Below, in pieces: positions 53,421 through 63,163 of a stretch of 64,000 nt of DNA. Source of the stretch: Vicinamibacterales bacterium (GTDB lineage: Bacteria; Acidobacteriota; Vicinamibacteria; Vicinamibacterales; 2-12-FULL-66-21); assembly GCA_035699745.1 (NCBI GenBank), contig DASSPH010000022.1, positions 1-64,000 on the forward strand, given 5' to 3'. The translations under genes were made by a program, and so were the position numbers. The stretch's first letter is position 1. The number at the start of each line of letters is the position of its first letter. The notes under the pieces were generated by a model. It did no database searches and was not told the origin of the DNA. It saw only the letters and a list, made by a program, of their open reading frames with translations.

Positions 53421-54749
53421 CCCGAGGTGCTGCTTCACGCTCTCGGCGATTTCGCGGGCCCAGCCTTGAATCTCCTGCTGATCCTTCCCCTCGATCATCA
53501 CCCGCAGCAGCGGCTCGGTCCCCGAATACCGTACCAGCAGCCGCCCTTGCCCGGCCAGCCGCGCTTCCACGCGATCGAGCGAAGCGGCAATCGCCGGCAC
53601 GGAGCGGAGCTCCTTCTTCTCCCTGACCCGGACGTTGACGAGCACCTGCGGGTACGACACCAGCTGCGACGCCAGATCGGCCAGCTCGCGGCGGGTGTCG
53701 GCCATCACCCGAATCACGTTCAGCGCCGTGGCGATGCCGTCGCCGGTGAACAGATGATCGGAAAAGATGATGTGGCCCGACTGCTCGCCGCCGATCGCGA
53801 TGCCGCGCTTGAGCATCTCTTCCATCACGTGCTTGTCGCCGACCGGACAGCGGACCAGCTCGATGCCCGACTCGCGCAGCGCGATCTCCAGCCCGATGTT
53901 GCTCATCACGGTCGCGACCAGCGCATCCCCGTGCAGGCGCCCCTGCGCCTTCATGTGGCGCGCGCACATCAGCATGACCGCATCGCCGTCGACGATCCGG
54001 CCTTCGTGATCCACGAAGATGGCGCGATCGCCGTCGCCGTCGAACGCGACGCCCAGGCGATGGCCGCCCTGTCGCACGACGGCCGCGAGCCGTTCGGGAT
54101 GGGTGGAGCCGCAATCGAGATTGATGTTCCTGCCGTCCGGCTCGTCGCCGATGACCGTCACCTCGAAACCGAGCTCGCGGAACAGCCGGGGCGCCACCGT
54201 CGTGGTCGCCCCGTTGGCGGTGTCGATCGCGACCTTGAACCGTCCGAGGCGCTCGGGCTGCGGCAGCGCGCGTTTGAGGTGCTCGAGATACGCGTCGATG
54301 ACGTCCGTGCGTTCGACCGGCGGCAGGCCGCCGGCGGGCACGTGCCAGCTGGTGTCGTGGACGATCGCCTCGACCTGCAGTTCGAGCGTCTCGGTGAACT
54401 TCTCACCGCGTCCGGAGAACACCTTGATGCCGTTGTCCTCGAACGGATTGTGGGACGCGCTGATCACCAGGCCGGCGTCGAAGCCCATCGCCCGCGTCAC
54501 GTAGGCGATCGCCGGCGTCGGAATCACTCCGGCGGACGTGATCGACGCCCCTTCGGCGTGAATGCCGCGCCCCAGCTCGCGTTCGATCCAGTCGCCCGAC
54601 TCGCGCGTGTCGCGGCCGACGATGAAGCGGAGCGGACGCGCGTCGCGCATCGCCCGGACGAGCGCCGCCCCCAGACGTGCCACGGTCTCGTGATCCAAGG
54701 GATGGACACCGGCTTTGCCCCGGACGCCATCCGTACCGAACAGCCTCAC
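53418..54749 (-). CDS. glmM: phosphoglucosamine mutase
   Basis: A 443-residue enzyme converting glucosamine 6-phosphate to 1-phosphate for UDP-GlcNAc. The phosphorylated Ser is in SASHNPFEDNG (near residue 101), the metal loop is DGDGDRAIF (near 240) and the sugar loop GEQSGH (near 325). It overlaps ybbR by 4 bp in the conserved cdaA-ybbR-glmM order, where CdaA and GlmM are known to interact in other bacteria. Confidence 0.95.
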   Translation of the reverse strand: MRLFGTDGVRGKAGVHPLDHETVARLGAALVRAMRDARPLRFIVGRDTRESGDWIERELGRGIHAEGASITSAGVIPTPAIAYVTRAMGFDAGLVISASHNPFEDNGIKVFSGRGEKFTETLELQVEAIVHDTSWHVPAGGLPPVERTDVIDAYLEHLKRALPQPERLGRFKVAIDTANGATTTVAPRLFRELGFEVTVIGDEPDGRNINLDCGSTHPERLAAVVRQGGHRLGVAFDGDGDRAIFVDHEGRIVDGDAVMLMCARHMKAQGRLHGDALVATVMSNIGLEIALRESGIELVRCPVGDKHVMEEMLKRGIAIGGEQSGHIIFSDHLFTGDGIATALNVIRVMADTRRELADLASQLVSYPQVLVNVRVREKKELRSVPAIAASLDRVEARLAGQGRLLVRYSGTEPLLRVMIEGKDQQEIQGWAREIAESVKQHLG

Positions 54750-55657
54750 CGAATCACCACTGACACCACCGCAGGCTCGATCTGGACGACGCCGAAGTTC
54801 TCCGACGGCTCCACCTGAACCCGCAAATTGTACCGGCCCGAGCCGAGCCCGGCAAGGTCAACGAACGCGTCGACGCTGTCGGCGCGAACCGCGGCAAGCG
54901 CGTCCCTGGCGCCGCGGACGGTGACGCGCACCAGTTGCGGCGAGAGATTCCCGCGCAGACCGGCGCCCAGGTTCCGGTACCGCACCGGCACGTCCGTCAC
55001 CTGCCGCTCGACCGGCGCCGGCCAGATCTCGACGGCGACCTGCGCGCTCTGCGCCTGCACCAGGCGGACCGAGGCATCCACGACGCCGATGGTCACGCCG
55101 TCGCGCACGCGCGAGCGCGCGTCCTTCACCGACACCGGCTCCGTGGTCGCTTCCGCCACCTGGCGGACGCGCGATTCAGGCCCGACGATCTCGACCGACG
55201 GCGGATCCGCGGTCACGCGGCCGACGACGAACCCGGGCGCCGGCTCCCCTTCGACGGCGGGGACGACCGGCACCGTGCGGCGCGCCGATTTCTCCAGTTC
55301 GAGCGCGAGCGTCGCCGGCACCACCTGCGACACCTCGATGCCGAAGGGCACGCGGACTTCGTCGGCGCGGATGTGGAACAGCCGCGAACCGGCGCGCGCG
55401 CCGGCCAGATCGAGGACGGCGACGATCTCGCCCGGCTGGACGCGGCTCAAGGCGGCCGACGATCCGCGCAGCCGGACGTCGACGCTGTCCGGCGCGTTGC
55501 CGACGATTTCCAGCGCGTCTGGAATGTTGCGGAACTCGAGGGGCGCGCGGAGGCTGCGTTCGACGACGTGCTCGCCGGCGAGCGTGAGCCAGAGCACCGA
55601 CGCCAGCGCCACGGCGACCGCCTTGAGACCGAGGTTGCGGAAGGGGTTGTAGCGCAT
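54746..55657 (-). CDS. YbbR-domain protein (CdaR-like)
   Basis: A 303-residue protein with an N-terminal membrane helix (LGLKAVAVALASVLWLTLAG) and three or more YbbR repeats in the periplasm (GSSAALSRVQPGEIVAVLDLAGA is typical; here GSSAALSRVQPGEIVAV). YbbR/CdaR regulates the diadenylate cyclase CdaA. It lies exactly between cdaA and glmM, sharing one base with cdaA. Confidence 0.9.
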   Translation of the reverse strand: MRYNPFRNLGLKAVAVALASVLWLTLAGEHVVERSLRAPLEFRNIPDALEIVGNAPDSVDVRLRGSSAALSRVQPGEIVAVLDLAGARAGSRLFHIRADEVRVPFGIEVSQVVPATLALELEKSARRTVPVVPAVEGEPAPGFVVGRVTADPPSVEIVGPESRVRQVAEATTEPVSVKDARSRVRDGVTIGVVDASVRLVQAQSAQVAVEIWPAPVERQVTDVPVRYRNLGAGLRGNLSPQLVRVTVRGARDALAAVRADSVDAFVDLAGLGSGRYNLRVQVEPSENFGVVQIEPAVVSVVIR

Positions 55658-56457
55658 CAGCGTCCGTGCCCCGCGAACCCGCGGCGCTGCTGCACCAGCC
55701 CGCGCAGCCGCTCGCGAAGTTGATCGGGCGACAGCCCGCGCTCGATCTCTCCCTTGAGCGAAATGGAGATCAGGCCGCTCTCTTCCGACACCACGATGGC
55801 GACGGCGTCGCTCTCTTCGGTGAGGCCGATGGCTGCCCGGTGCCGCGTGCCGAGTTCACGGCTCAGCCGCGGATTCACGGTCAACGGCAGGAAGCACGCC
55901 GCAGCCGCCACCCGCCCTTCCTGCAGGATCACCGCGCCGTCGTGCAGCGGCGAACCCGGCCGGAAGATCGTCACGAGCAGGTCGTAGGTGAGCGTGGCGT
56001 CGAGCGGAATCCCGCTCTCGATGTAGTTGCGCAGCCCGATCTCCCGCTCGACCGCCACGATCGCCCCGATCCGCTGCTGCGACAGCATCGTCGCGGCGAC
56101 GACAATCTCCTCGATCGTCTCCGCCGCCGCCTCCTGGCGGTTGAAGTAGCGGAAGAACGGCGCCTGCCCGAGCCGCGCCAGCGCGCGGCGGATGTCGGAC
56201 TGGAAGATCACGATGGCGGCGAACGCGACGTAGAGCAGCGCGTTGCGAATCAACCAGTTGAGGGTCTGCAGCGGCGCCAGCTGCGAGACGTAGAAGAGCG
56301 CGACCACGAAGAACGACCCGACCGCCATCTGGACGGCGCGCGTGCCCCGGATCAGCTTCAGGAACTCGTAAATCAGGAACGCGACGACGGCGATGTCGAG
56401 CAGATCCCACCAGCCCACGGGCGGCCGCCGCAGCAGATTGGCGAGATAGTCGGGCAT
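55657..56457 (-). CDS. cdaA: diadenylate cyclase CdaA
   Basis: A 266-residue enzyme making c-di-AMP from two ATP. Three membrane helices occupy residues 15-85; the DAC domain has the catalytic DGA (LHDGAVI, near residue 168) and RHR (GTRHRAAIGL, near 202). The operon cdaA-ybbR-glmM ties c-di-AMP to cell wall precursor supply. It starts after a repeat hairpin that follows folP. Confidence 0.95.
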   Translation of the reverse strand: MPDYLANLLRRPPVGWWDLLDIAVVAFLIYEFLKLIRGTRAVQMAVGSFFVVALFYVSQLAPLQTLNWLIRNALLYVAFAAIVIFQSDIRRALARLGQAPFFRYFNRQEAAAETIEEIVVAATMLSQQRIGAIVAVEREIGLRNYIESGIPLDATLTYDLLVTIFRPGSPLHDGAVILQEGRVAAAACFLPLTVNPRLSRELGTRHRAAIGLTEESDAVAIVVSEESGLISISLKGEIERGLSPDQLRERLRGLVQQRRGFAGHGR

Positions 56458-56473
56458 TGGGCTGTAAGCTTAT

Positions 56474-56555
56474 CAATTCCCAACTCCCAACTCCCAACGC
56501 CCAGGTAACACCGTTGGGGATTACTTGGGAATTGGGAATTGGAGGTTGGGAATTG
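56474..56555. repeat. two-arm CCCAACT/TTGGGAAT hairpin overlapping folP 3' end
   Basis: Left arm 56474-56503 (CAATTCCCAACTCCCAAC...) and right arm 56525-56555 (TTGGGAATTGGGAATTGG...) are complementary over about 30 bp with a 20-bp loop. The right arm encodes the last residues of FolP. It sits between folP and cdaA on the minus-strand transcript. Confidence 0.8.
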
Positions 56556-57417
56556 ACTGGGCTGCAGCTCGTATCAGATCGGCGACGCGCGCTACATCCA
56601 CCATGGCTTTCACGCCGTGCACACGGACGATGTGCGCTCCCAGGAGAATGCTCGCGGTCACGGCCGCGGCGGTCCCCCACTCGCGGTCTGCTGCGGGGCG
56701 TTCGCCGAGCGCCGCTTTCAGGAAGGACTTCCGCGATGGACCCGACAGTATCGGACGCTCGAGCGCGTGAAGAGTATGAAGCTGCGCCAGCAGCGCGGCG
56801 CTGTGCTCGGCCCGTTTCGCGAAACCGAAACCGGGGTCGATGACGATGGCCTCGCGCGGGATTCCGGCGGCCGCCGCTCGCGCGATGGCGTCGCGCAGCT
56901 CGCTCGCCACTTCCGCGGCGGGATCGCGATAGCGGGCCAGCTCGTACATGCCGCTCGACCGTCCGCGTGTGTGCATGAGGACGACGGCCGCCCCTGTTTC
57001 CGCCACCACGCCGCCCAGTTCGGGCTCGTACTGCAGCCCGCTGACGTCGTTGACGATCGAGGCGCCCGCGGCAACCGCCTCGCGCGCGACCGCGGCCTTG
57101 TAGGTGTCGATTGAAAGGGGAACGGTCACCCGCCCCGCGAGACGCTCGATCACGGGAATCACGCGGCGGAGTTCCTCGGCCTGCGGCAGCGGCTCGGCGC
57201 CAGGCCTGGTCGATTCGCCCCCGACGTCGATGATGTCGGCGCCGTCTTCCACCATGCGCAGCGCCGCGTCGACGGCGCGATCCGGATCGAGGTGAAGTCC
57301 GCCGTCAGCGAAGGAGTCGGGCGTCACGTTCAGGATGCCCATGACGAGCGTACGCGCCCCGAGCCGGAGAGGCTCCCTGCGCGGAAGAGGAACCGTGAAG
57401 GAAGGGCGCCGGATCAT
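56521..57417 (-). CDS. folP: dihydropteroate synthase
   Basis: A 298-residue TIM-barrel enzyme joining pABA to the pterin diphosphate in folate synthesis. Signatures MGILNVTPDSFADGG (near residue 28) and GGESTRPGAEP (near 65) are intact, with ASIVNDVSG and KSFLKAALG later. The last eleven residues (SIPNLQFPIPK) are encoded by an intergenic repeat arm rather than family sequence. It lies between ftsH and cdaA, flanked by repeat hairpins on both sides. Confidence 0.95.
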   Translation of the reverse strand: MIRRPSFTVPLPRREPLRLGARTLVMGILNVTPDSFADGGLHLDPDRAVDAALRMVEDGADIIDVGGESTRPGAEPLPQAEELRRVIPVIERLAGRVTVPLSIDTYKAAVAREAVAAGASIVNDVSGLQYEPELGGVVAETGAAVVLMHTRGRSSGMYELARYRDPAAEVASELRDAIARAAAAGIPREAIVIDPGFGFAKRAEHSAALLAQLHTLHALERPILSGPSRKSFLKAALGERPAADREWGTAAAVTASILLGAHIVRVHGVKAMVDVARVADLIRAAAQSIPNLQFPIPK

Positions 57418-57418
57418 G

Positions 57419-57503
57419 TGGGAATTTGGAAATTTGGAAATCTAGGAATTTGGAAATCTAGCCAGATTTCCACATTTCCACATTTCCAAATTCCCAAATT
57501 CCC
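57419..57503. repeat. two-arm GGAAATTT hairpin between ftsH and folP
   Basis: The left arm (57419-57459) has units GGGAATTT and GGAAATCT, the right arm (57464-57503) their complements; the core GGAAATCT-agcc-AGATTTCC is perfect (57452-57471). It fills the whole 88-bp gap after the ftsH stop and could act as a strong hairpin. The AT content (about 65%) contrasts with the GC-rich genes. Confidence 0.85.
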
Positions 57504-57505
57504 GA

Positions 57506-59427
<1,922 letters not shown>

Positions 59428-59431
<4 letters not shown>

Positions 59432-60879
59432 CCTGGGCCTCCTAAATGCCTGACTTTCAAGAGTATCACGCCTTGTGACGGGTCCGTGACGCGAAAGTCC
59501 TCTGCAACCGACTGGCCGACGACCCACACGATCCGGTCGTGGGCGTCGACAACGAGCGGGACCGCATCCCGGTCTTCCCGCCTGACCTTCCGATCCACCA
59601 GGAAATCCTGCAATTTGCGGCGCCCCGGCGCCCCGAGGGGCCTGAACCGGTCGCCGGCGCGGCGGCTGCGGACCGCCAGCGGCAGGGCCAGCGCCCCGGC
59701 CGCGACGCCGACCTCGCTGCCCCGCCCCTCCCAGTTGCTTTGACGCCGGTCGGCGCCATCCGGCCCCTCCAGCCGCTCGGCGCCCACCGCATGCGAGCCG
59801 ACCTGGACCTCACCAGGGATAGACAGCGCCACGGCGAAAGAGGTCCCGCCTTCGCGCTTCGCGCTTCGGCGGGCAGGCCCGCGAGACCGCGATTGACCAG
59901 CCGGTCGCAACTCGATCCGGTCCCCCACGCGCACGGCAATCTGTCCCGGCAGGCTGATGGCGCGCCCTTCTCCTGCGGCCGCTCCCTCGGCGAGGGCCAG
60001 GAGTCGATCGACGTGCTCGAAGTGGATGGGCTTCGAACCGGCGAGCCGTTGGAGGGCGGCGTGCGCGACGCGCGAGCTCAGCGCGCGCGGAGCGCTGCTG
60101 AGGCCGGCCGCGTCCAGTCTGACGGATACATCAGATAAGACGACGCGCGCGGCCAGTTTGATTGCTTCGGCGTGAAGAAAATCTTCATCCTGCCGCGCCA
60201 GTTCCGCCGCGCGCGCGAGCACGCCGGTGATGCCGGCCGAAAAGTGTGAGGCCAGGTATGGAAGCAGCTCGTGGCGGACGCGGTTGCGCGGAATCGCCAC
60301 GTCCGCGTTGGTCGCGTCCTCGCGGAAGCCCTCTCCCCGCGCCGCCAGGAAGTCGCGCAGCGCACCACGGTCCGCTTCGAGGAGCGGCCGCACGATGTGA
60401 CCCGCGCGCGGCCGGATCGCGGCCAGGCCGCGCGTCCCGGCGCCGCGCATCAGGCGCAGCAGGAACGTCTCGGCCTGATCGTCCTTGGTGTGGGCCGTGG
60501 CCACCACGTCAGCGTGCAGCGCCGCCGCGGCGCGGGCGAAAAACGCGTGGCGCGCCGCGCGCGCCGCATCTTCAATCGACCGCCTGCCGTCGCGCGCGAG
60601 CGCCGCGACATCGGCCCGCTCGGACACGAACGGCACCTGCAGACGTGCCGCAAGAGCCGCGCAGAACGCCTCGTCGGCGTCGGCCTCGGCACCGCGCAGT
60701 TGATGATTCAGGTGCGCCGCGCCGGCGACGGTGAGATCCCCCGCCGCCTCGAGCTGCTTCAGGATGACGAGCAGCGCGACCGAGTCGGCCCCGCCGGACA
60801 GCGCGACCGCGACGCGCGCCCCCGACGGCGGCCACAACGCGTGACGCTCGACGAACCGCCGGACGGCGTCCAGGAGCAT
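59428..60879 (-). CDS. tilS: tRNA(Ile)-lysidine synthase
   Basis: A 483-residue enzyme that converts C34 of tRNA-Ile(CAU) to lysidine so that it reads AUA. The PP-loop [12 protein letters not shown] is near residue 28, followed by HLNHQLRG and [18 protein letters not shown]; a C-terminal TilS substrate-binding domain is present ([22 protein letters not shown]). A CAU tRNA lies 98 bp upstream on the same strand. It is coupled to ftsH. Confidence 0.95.
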
Positions 60880-60881
60880 CG

Positions 60882-60969
60882 GGATTTGGAAATCGGGAAA
60901 TTTGGAAATCTGGGAATTTAAGGGGTAACGGACATTGCCAAATTACCCGATTTCCAAACTTCCAAATCG
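60882..60969. repeat. two-arm GGAAATCGGG hairpin between the tRNA and tilS
   Basis: TTTGGAAATCGGG (60885-60897) is perfectly complementary to CCCGATTTCCAAA (60946-60958), with further imperfect pairing inside. It occupies the gap between the tRNA 3' end and the tilS start. Confidence 0.85.
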
Positions 60970-60976
60970 TGAAAAA

Positions 60977-61053
60977 TGGTGCCGGTGCAGGGACTTGAAC
61001 CCCGGACTCCGCGGATATGAGCCGCGTGCTCTAACCAACTGAGCTACACCGGC
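60977..61053 (-). tRNA. tRNA with CAU anticodon, probably elongator tRNA-Met
   Basis: A complete 77-nt cloverleaf on the minus strand: acceptor GCCGGTG/CACCGGC, D-arm GCTC/GAGC, anticodon stem CGCGG/CCGCG with loop CTCATAT (anticodon CAT), T-arm CGGGG TTCAAGT CCCTG, and an encoded ACCA end. CAU may read Met or, after lysidine modification, Ile AUA. The GUAGCUCAGUUGGUUAGAGCA D-region and G4-G5 acceptor bases fit elongator Met better than the E. coli Ile2 determinants. A TTTTT run follows the CCA. Confidence 0.9.
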
Positions 61054-61098
61054 GGGAAACATCGATTATACCCGATGCCGCCGGCCGCTCCCGATCCC

Positions 61099-62037
61099 CT
61101 ACTCGTCCACCAGCGCTGCGGCGAGCAGCGGGATCAGGATCTCGTGGTGTCCGACCAGCGAATAACCGGTGCCGATGCCGGCCACCGGCCGCGACACCAC
61201 GTTGGTCTGCGGCCGGTACTGCCGGACGAAATCGATGTTCACGGTGGTGAGCCCCTGGAGCGATCGGCCGGTGTTGCGCGCCAGAGCGACGGCTTTCAGG
61301 AAGACTTCCGGCAGGACGACGGCGGATCCGCAATTCAGGTAGACGCCGTGTTCGAGCCGGGCGACGTTCGCGACGAAGTACCGGAAATCGCGGAGGCTGC
61401 CCTCGCCCAGCGCGGCGCCCGACGCGTCCTTGTGCATGTGGATGATGTCGGTGCCGAGGGCCACGTGGACCGTGACGGGAATCTCCAGCCGGCCCGCCGC
61501 GGCGAGAACACTGACGTTGGCGAACGGCGGCTGGCGCCGGTGCACGTAGTCGATGACCGCCTGGCCAAGGCCGAGACCTGCGGCGACGCCGTGATTGATC
61601 GCCGCGTTGAGCTCGCGCCCGGTTTCCTCGGCCATGCCGAACCGGCCGGGACCCAGCGCTTCGTCGACGTCCTCGGAGGTGGCTCCCGACAGCGCCAGCT
61701 CGAAGTCATGGATGACGCCGGCGCCGTTCATCGCCAGCGCGCAGATGTAGCCGCGCTCCATCAGGTCGACGAGCACGGGCGACAGGCCGGTCTTCAGCAC
61801 GTGCGCGCCGATCCCCCAGATCAGGCCGTGCCCGCCGTCCCGGGCAGCGCGCATCGCCGCCGCGACTGCTTTCAGATCCGCGCCGCCGAGAATCGATGGA
61901 AGCGACTGCACCAGCGCCGCGCCGGCCGCATCCTTGAACGGGCGGGCGAAATCCGCGGCGTTCGCCTTGCTCTTCCGCGACGCCAGCGGATACGTCTTGA
62001 CGCCGGAAAGATCGAATTCTTCGTAGCCGAACTTCAC
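61099..62037 (-). CDS. conserved protein of unknown function, possibly deoxyhypusine-synthase-like
   Basis: A 312-residue cytosolic protein without signal or membrane segment. Strongly patterned blocks such as GAHVLKTGLSPVLVDLMERG, ALAMNGAGVIHDFELALSG, ALGTDIIHMHKDASG and NCGSAVVLPEVFLKAV suggest a real enzyme with an alpha/beta nucleotide-binding fold. I recall similar proteins in Acidobacteria, Geobacter and Planctomycetes, sometimes compared with deoxyhypusine synthase, but the DHS active-site Lys is not evident. It follows queA by 47 bp on the same strand. Function unknown. Confidence 0.55.
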   Translation of the reverse strand: MKFGYEEFDLSGVKTYPLASRKSKANAADFARPFKDAAGAALVQSLPSILGGADLKAVAAAMRAARDGGHGLIWGIGAHVLKTGLSPVLVDLMERGYICALAMNGAGVIHDFELALSGATSEDVDEALGPGRFGMAEETGRELNAAINHGVAAGLGLGQAVIDYVHRRQPPFANVSVLAAAGRLEIPVTVHVALGTDIIHMHKDASGAALGEGSLRDFRYFVANVARLEHGVYLNCGSAVVLPEVFLKAVALARNTGRSLQGLTTVNIDFVRQYRPQTNVVSRPVAGIGTGYSLVGHHEILIPLLAAALVDE

Positions 62038-62084
62038 GGCCGGACTATACCTCGGACGTCCTCATCATCGCCCACGGTTCATCG

Positions 62085-63143
62085 TCAGAGCACCAGCATG
62101 GCGTCGCCGTAGCTGTAGAACCGGTAGCGCTGCGCCACCGCCTGGCGATAGGCCTCGAGCACCCGTTCGCGCCCGGCGAACGCGCTCACCAGCATCAACA
62201 GGGACGACTTCGGCAGGTGGAAGTTGGTGAGCAGCCCCGAGATGACCCGGAACTCGAATCCCGGGTAGATGAAGACGTCCGCCTCTCCGCGTCCCGCGGC
62301 AGGCCGTCCGCCGCCGCGCCGCGCCGCATGCTCGAGCGCGCGCGTCGTCGTCGTCCCGACGGCGATGACGCGCCGGCGCTCGTCCAGCGCCGCGTCGATC
62401 GCGCGCGCCGCAGCCTCGCCGATGTCGTAGGGCTCCGGATCGACGACGTGATCCTGGACCTCGTCGACGCGGACCGGCTTGAACGTGCCGTAGCCGACGT
62501 GCAGCGTGATGGTGGCGCGCTCCACCCCGGCGCTCGACAAGGCCTCGAGCAGCGAGGCGTCGAAGTGCAGTCCCGCCGTGGGCGCGGCGACCGAGCCGCG
62601 ATGGGCCGCGAACACCGTCTGATAGCGCTCGCGATCCGCCGCGGTGTCGTCGCGATGGATGTACGGAGGCAGCGGCACGTGCCCGAGCGCGTCGATCGCA
62701 TCGGCGACGCGGCCGCGCTCCGGCGTCAGCCTGATCCTGCGCCGCCCGAAGAAGAGCCGCTCGAGCACCTCGCCGTGCAGCCGGGCGCCGGCGCCTTCGA
62801 AGACCACGCGCGCACCCGGCTTGAGCTTCTGGCCCGGATGCATCAACGCCTGCCAGACCTCCGCGCGATCGGCGGACGCTTCGCCCTCCGCCTGCAGCAA
62901 CAGACACTCGACCGCGCCGCCGCTCGGCACCCGGCGCCCGATCAGACGCGCCGGAAACACGCGCGTGTCATTGGCGACGAGCAGGTCGCCGGCGCGGAGC
63001 CATCGCGGCAGGTCGCGGATCGAGGCGTGCGACACGGCAGAGGTCGAGCGGTCCAGGACGAGGAGCCGCGACGCGCCGCGCGCCACTGCGGTCTGCGCGA
63101 TCAGTTCTTCGGGAAGCTCGAAATCGAATGCCTCGACCTTCAA
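62085..63143 (-). CDS. queA: S-adenosylmethionine:tRNA ribosyltransferase-isomerase
   Basis: A 352-residue enzyme adding the epoxyqueuosine ring from SAM to preQ1 in tRNA. Motifs: VEAFDFELPEELIAQ at the start, LVANDTRVFPARL, PLPPYIHRD, VGYGTFKPVR, and TTTTRALEHAAR. The family usually starts one or two residues before the FDF segment, so TTG at 63143 is chosen over TTG at 63152. With queC and queE it gives three queuosine genes in the window. Confidence 0.95.
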   Translation of the reverse strand: MKVEAFDFELPEELIAQTAVARGASRLLVLDRSTSAVSHASIRDLPRWLRAGDLLVANDTRVFPARLIGRRVPSGGAVECLLLQAEGEASADRAEVWQALMHPGQKLKPGARVVFEGAGARLHGEVLERLFFGRRRIRLTPERGRVADAIDALGHVPLPPYIHRDDTAADRERYQTVFAAHRGSVAAPTAGLHFDASLLEALSSAGVERATITLHVGYGTFKPVRVDEVQDHVVDPEPYDIGEAAARAIDAALDERRRVIAVGTTTTRALEHAARRGGGRPAAGRGEADVFIYPGFEFRVISGLLTNFHLPKSSLLMLVSAFAGRERVLEAYRQAVAQRYRFYSYGDAMLVL

Positions 63144-63163
63144 CGAGTACAATCATCCCGCAG

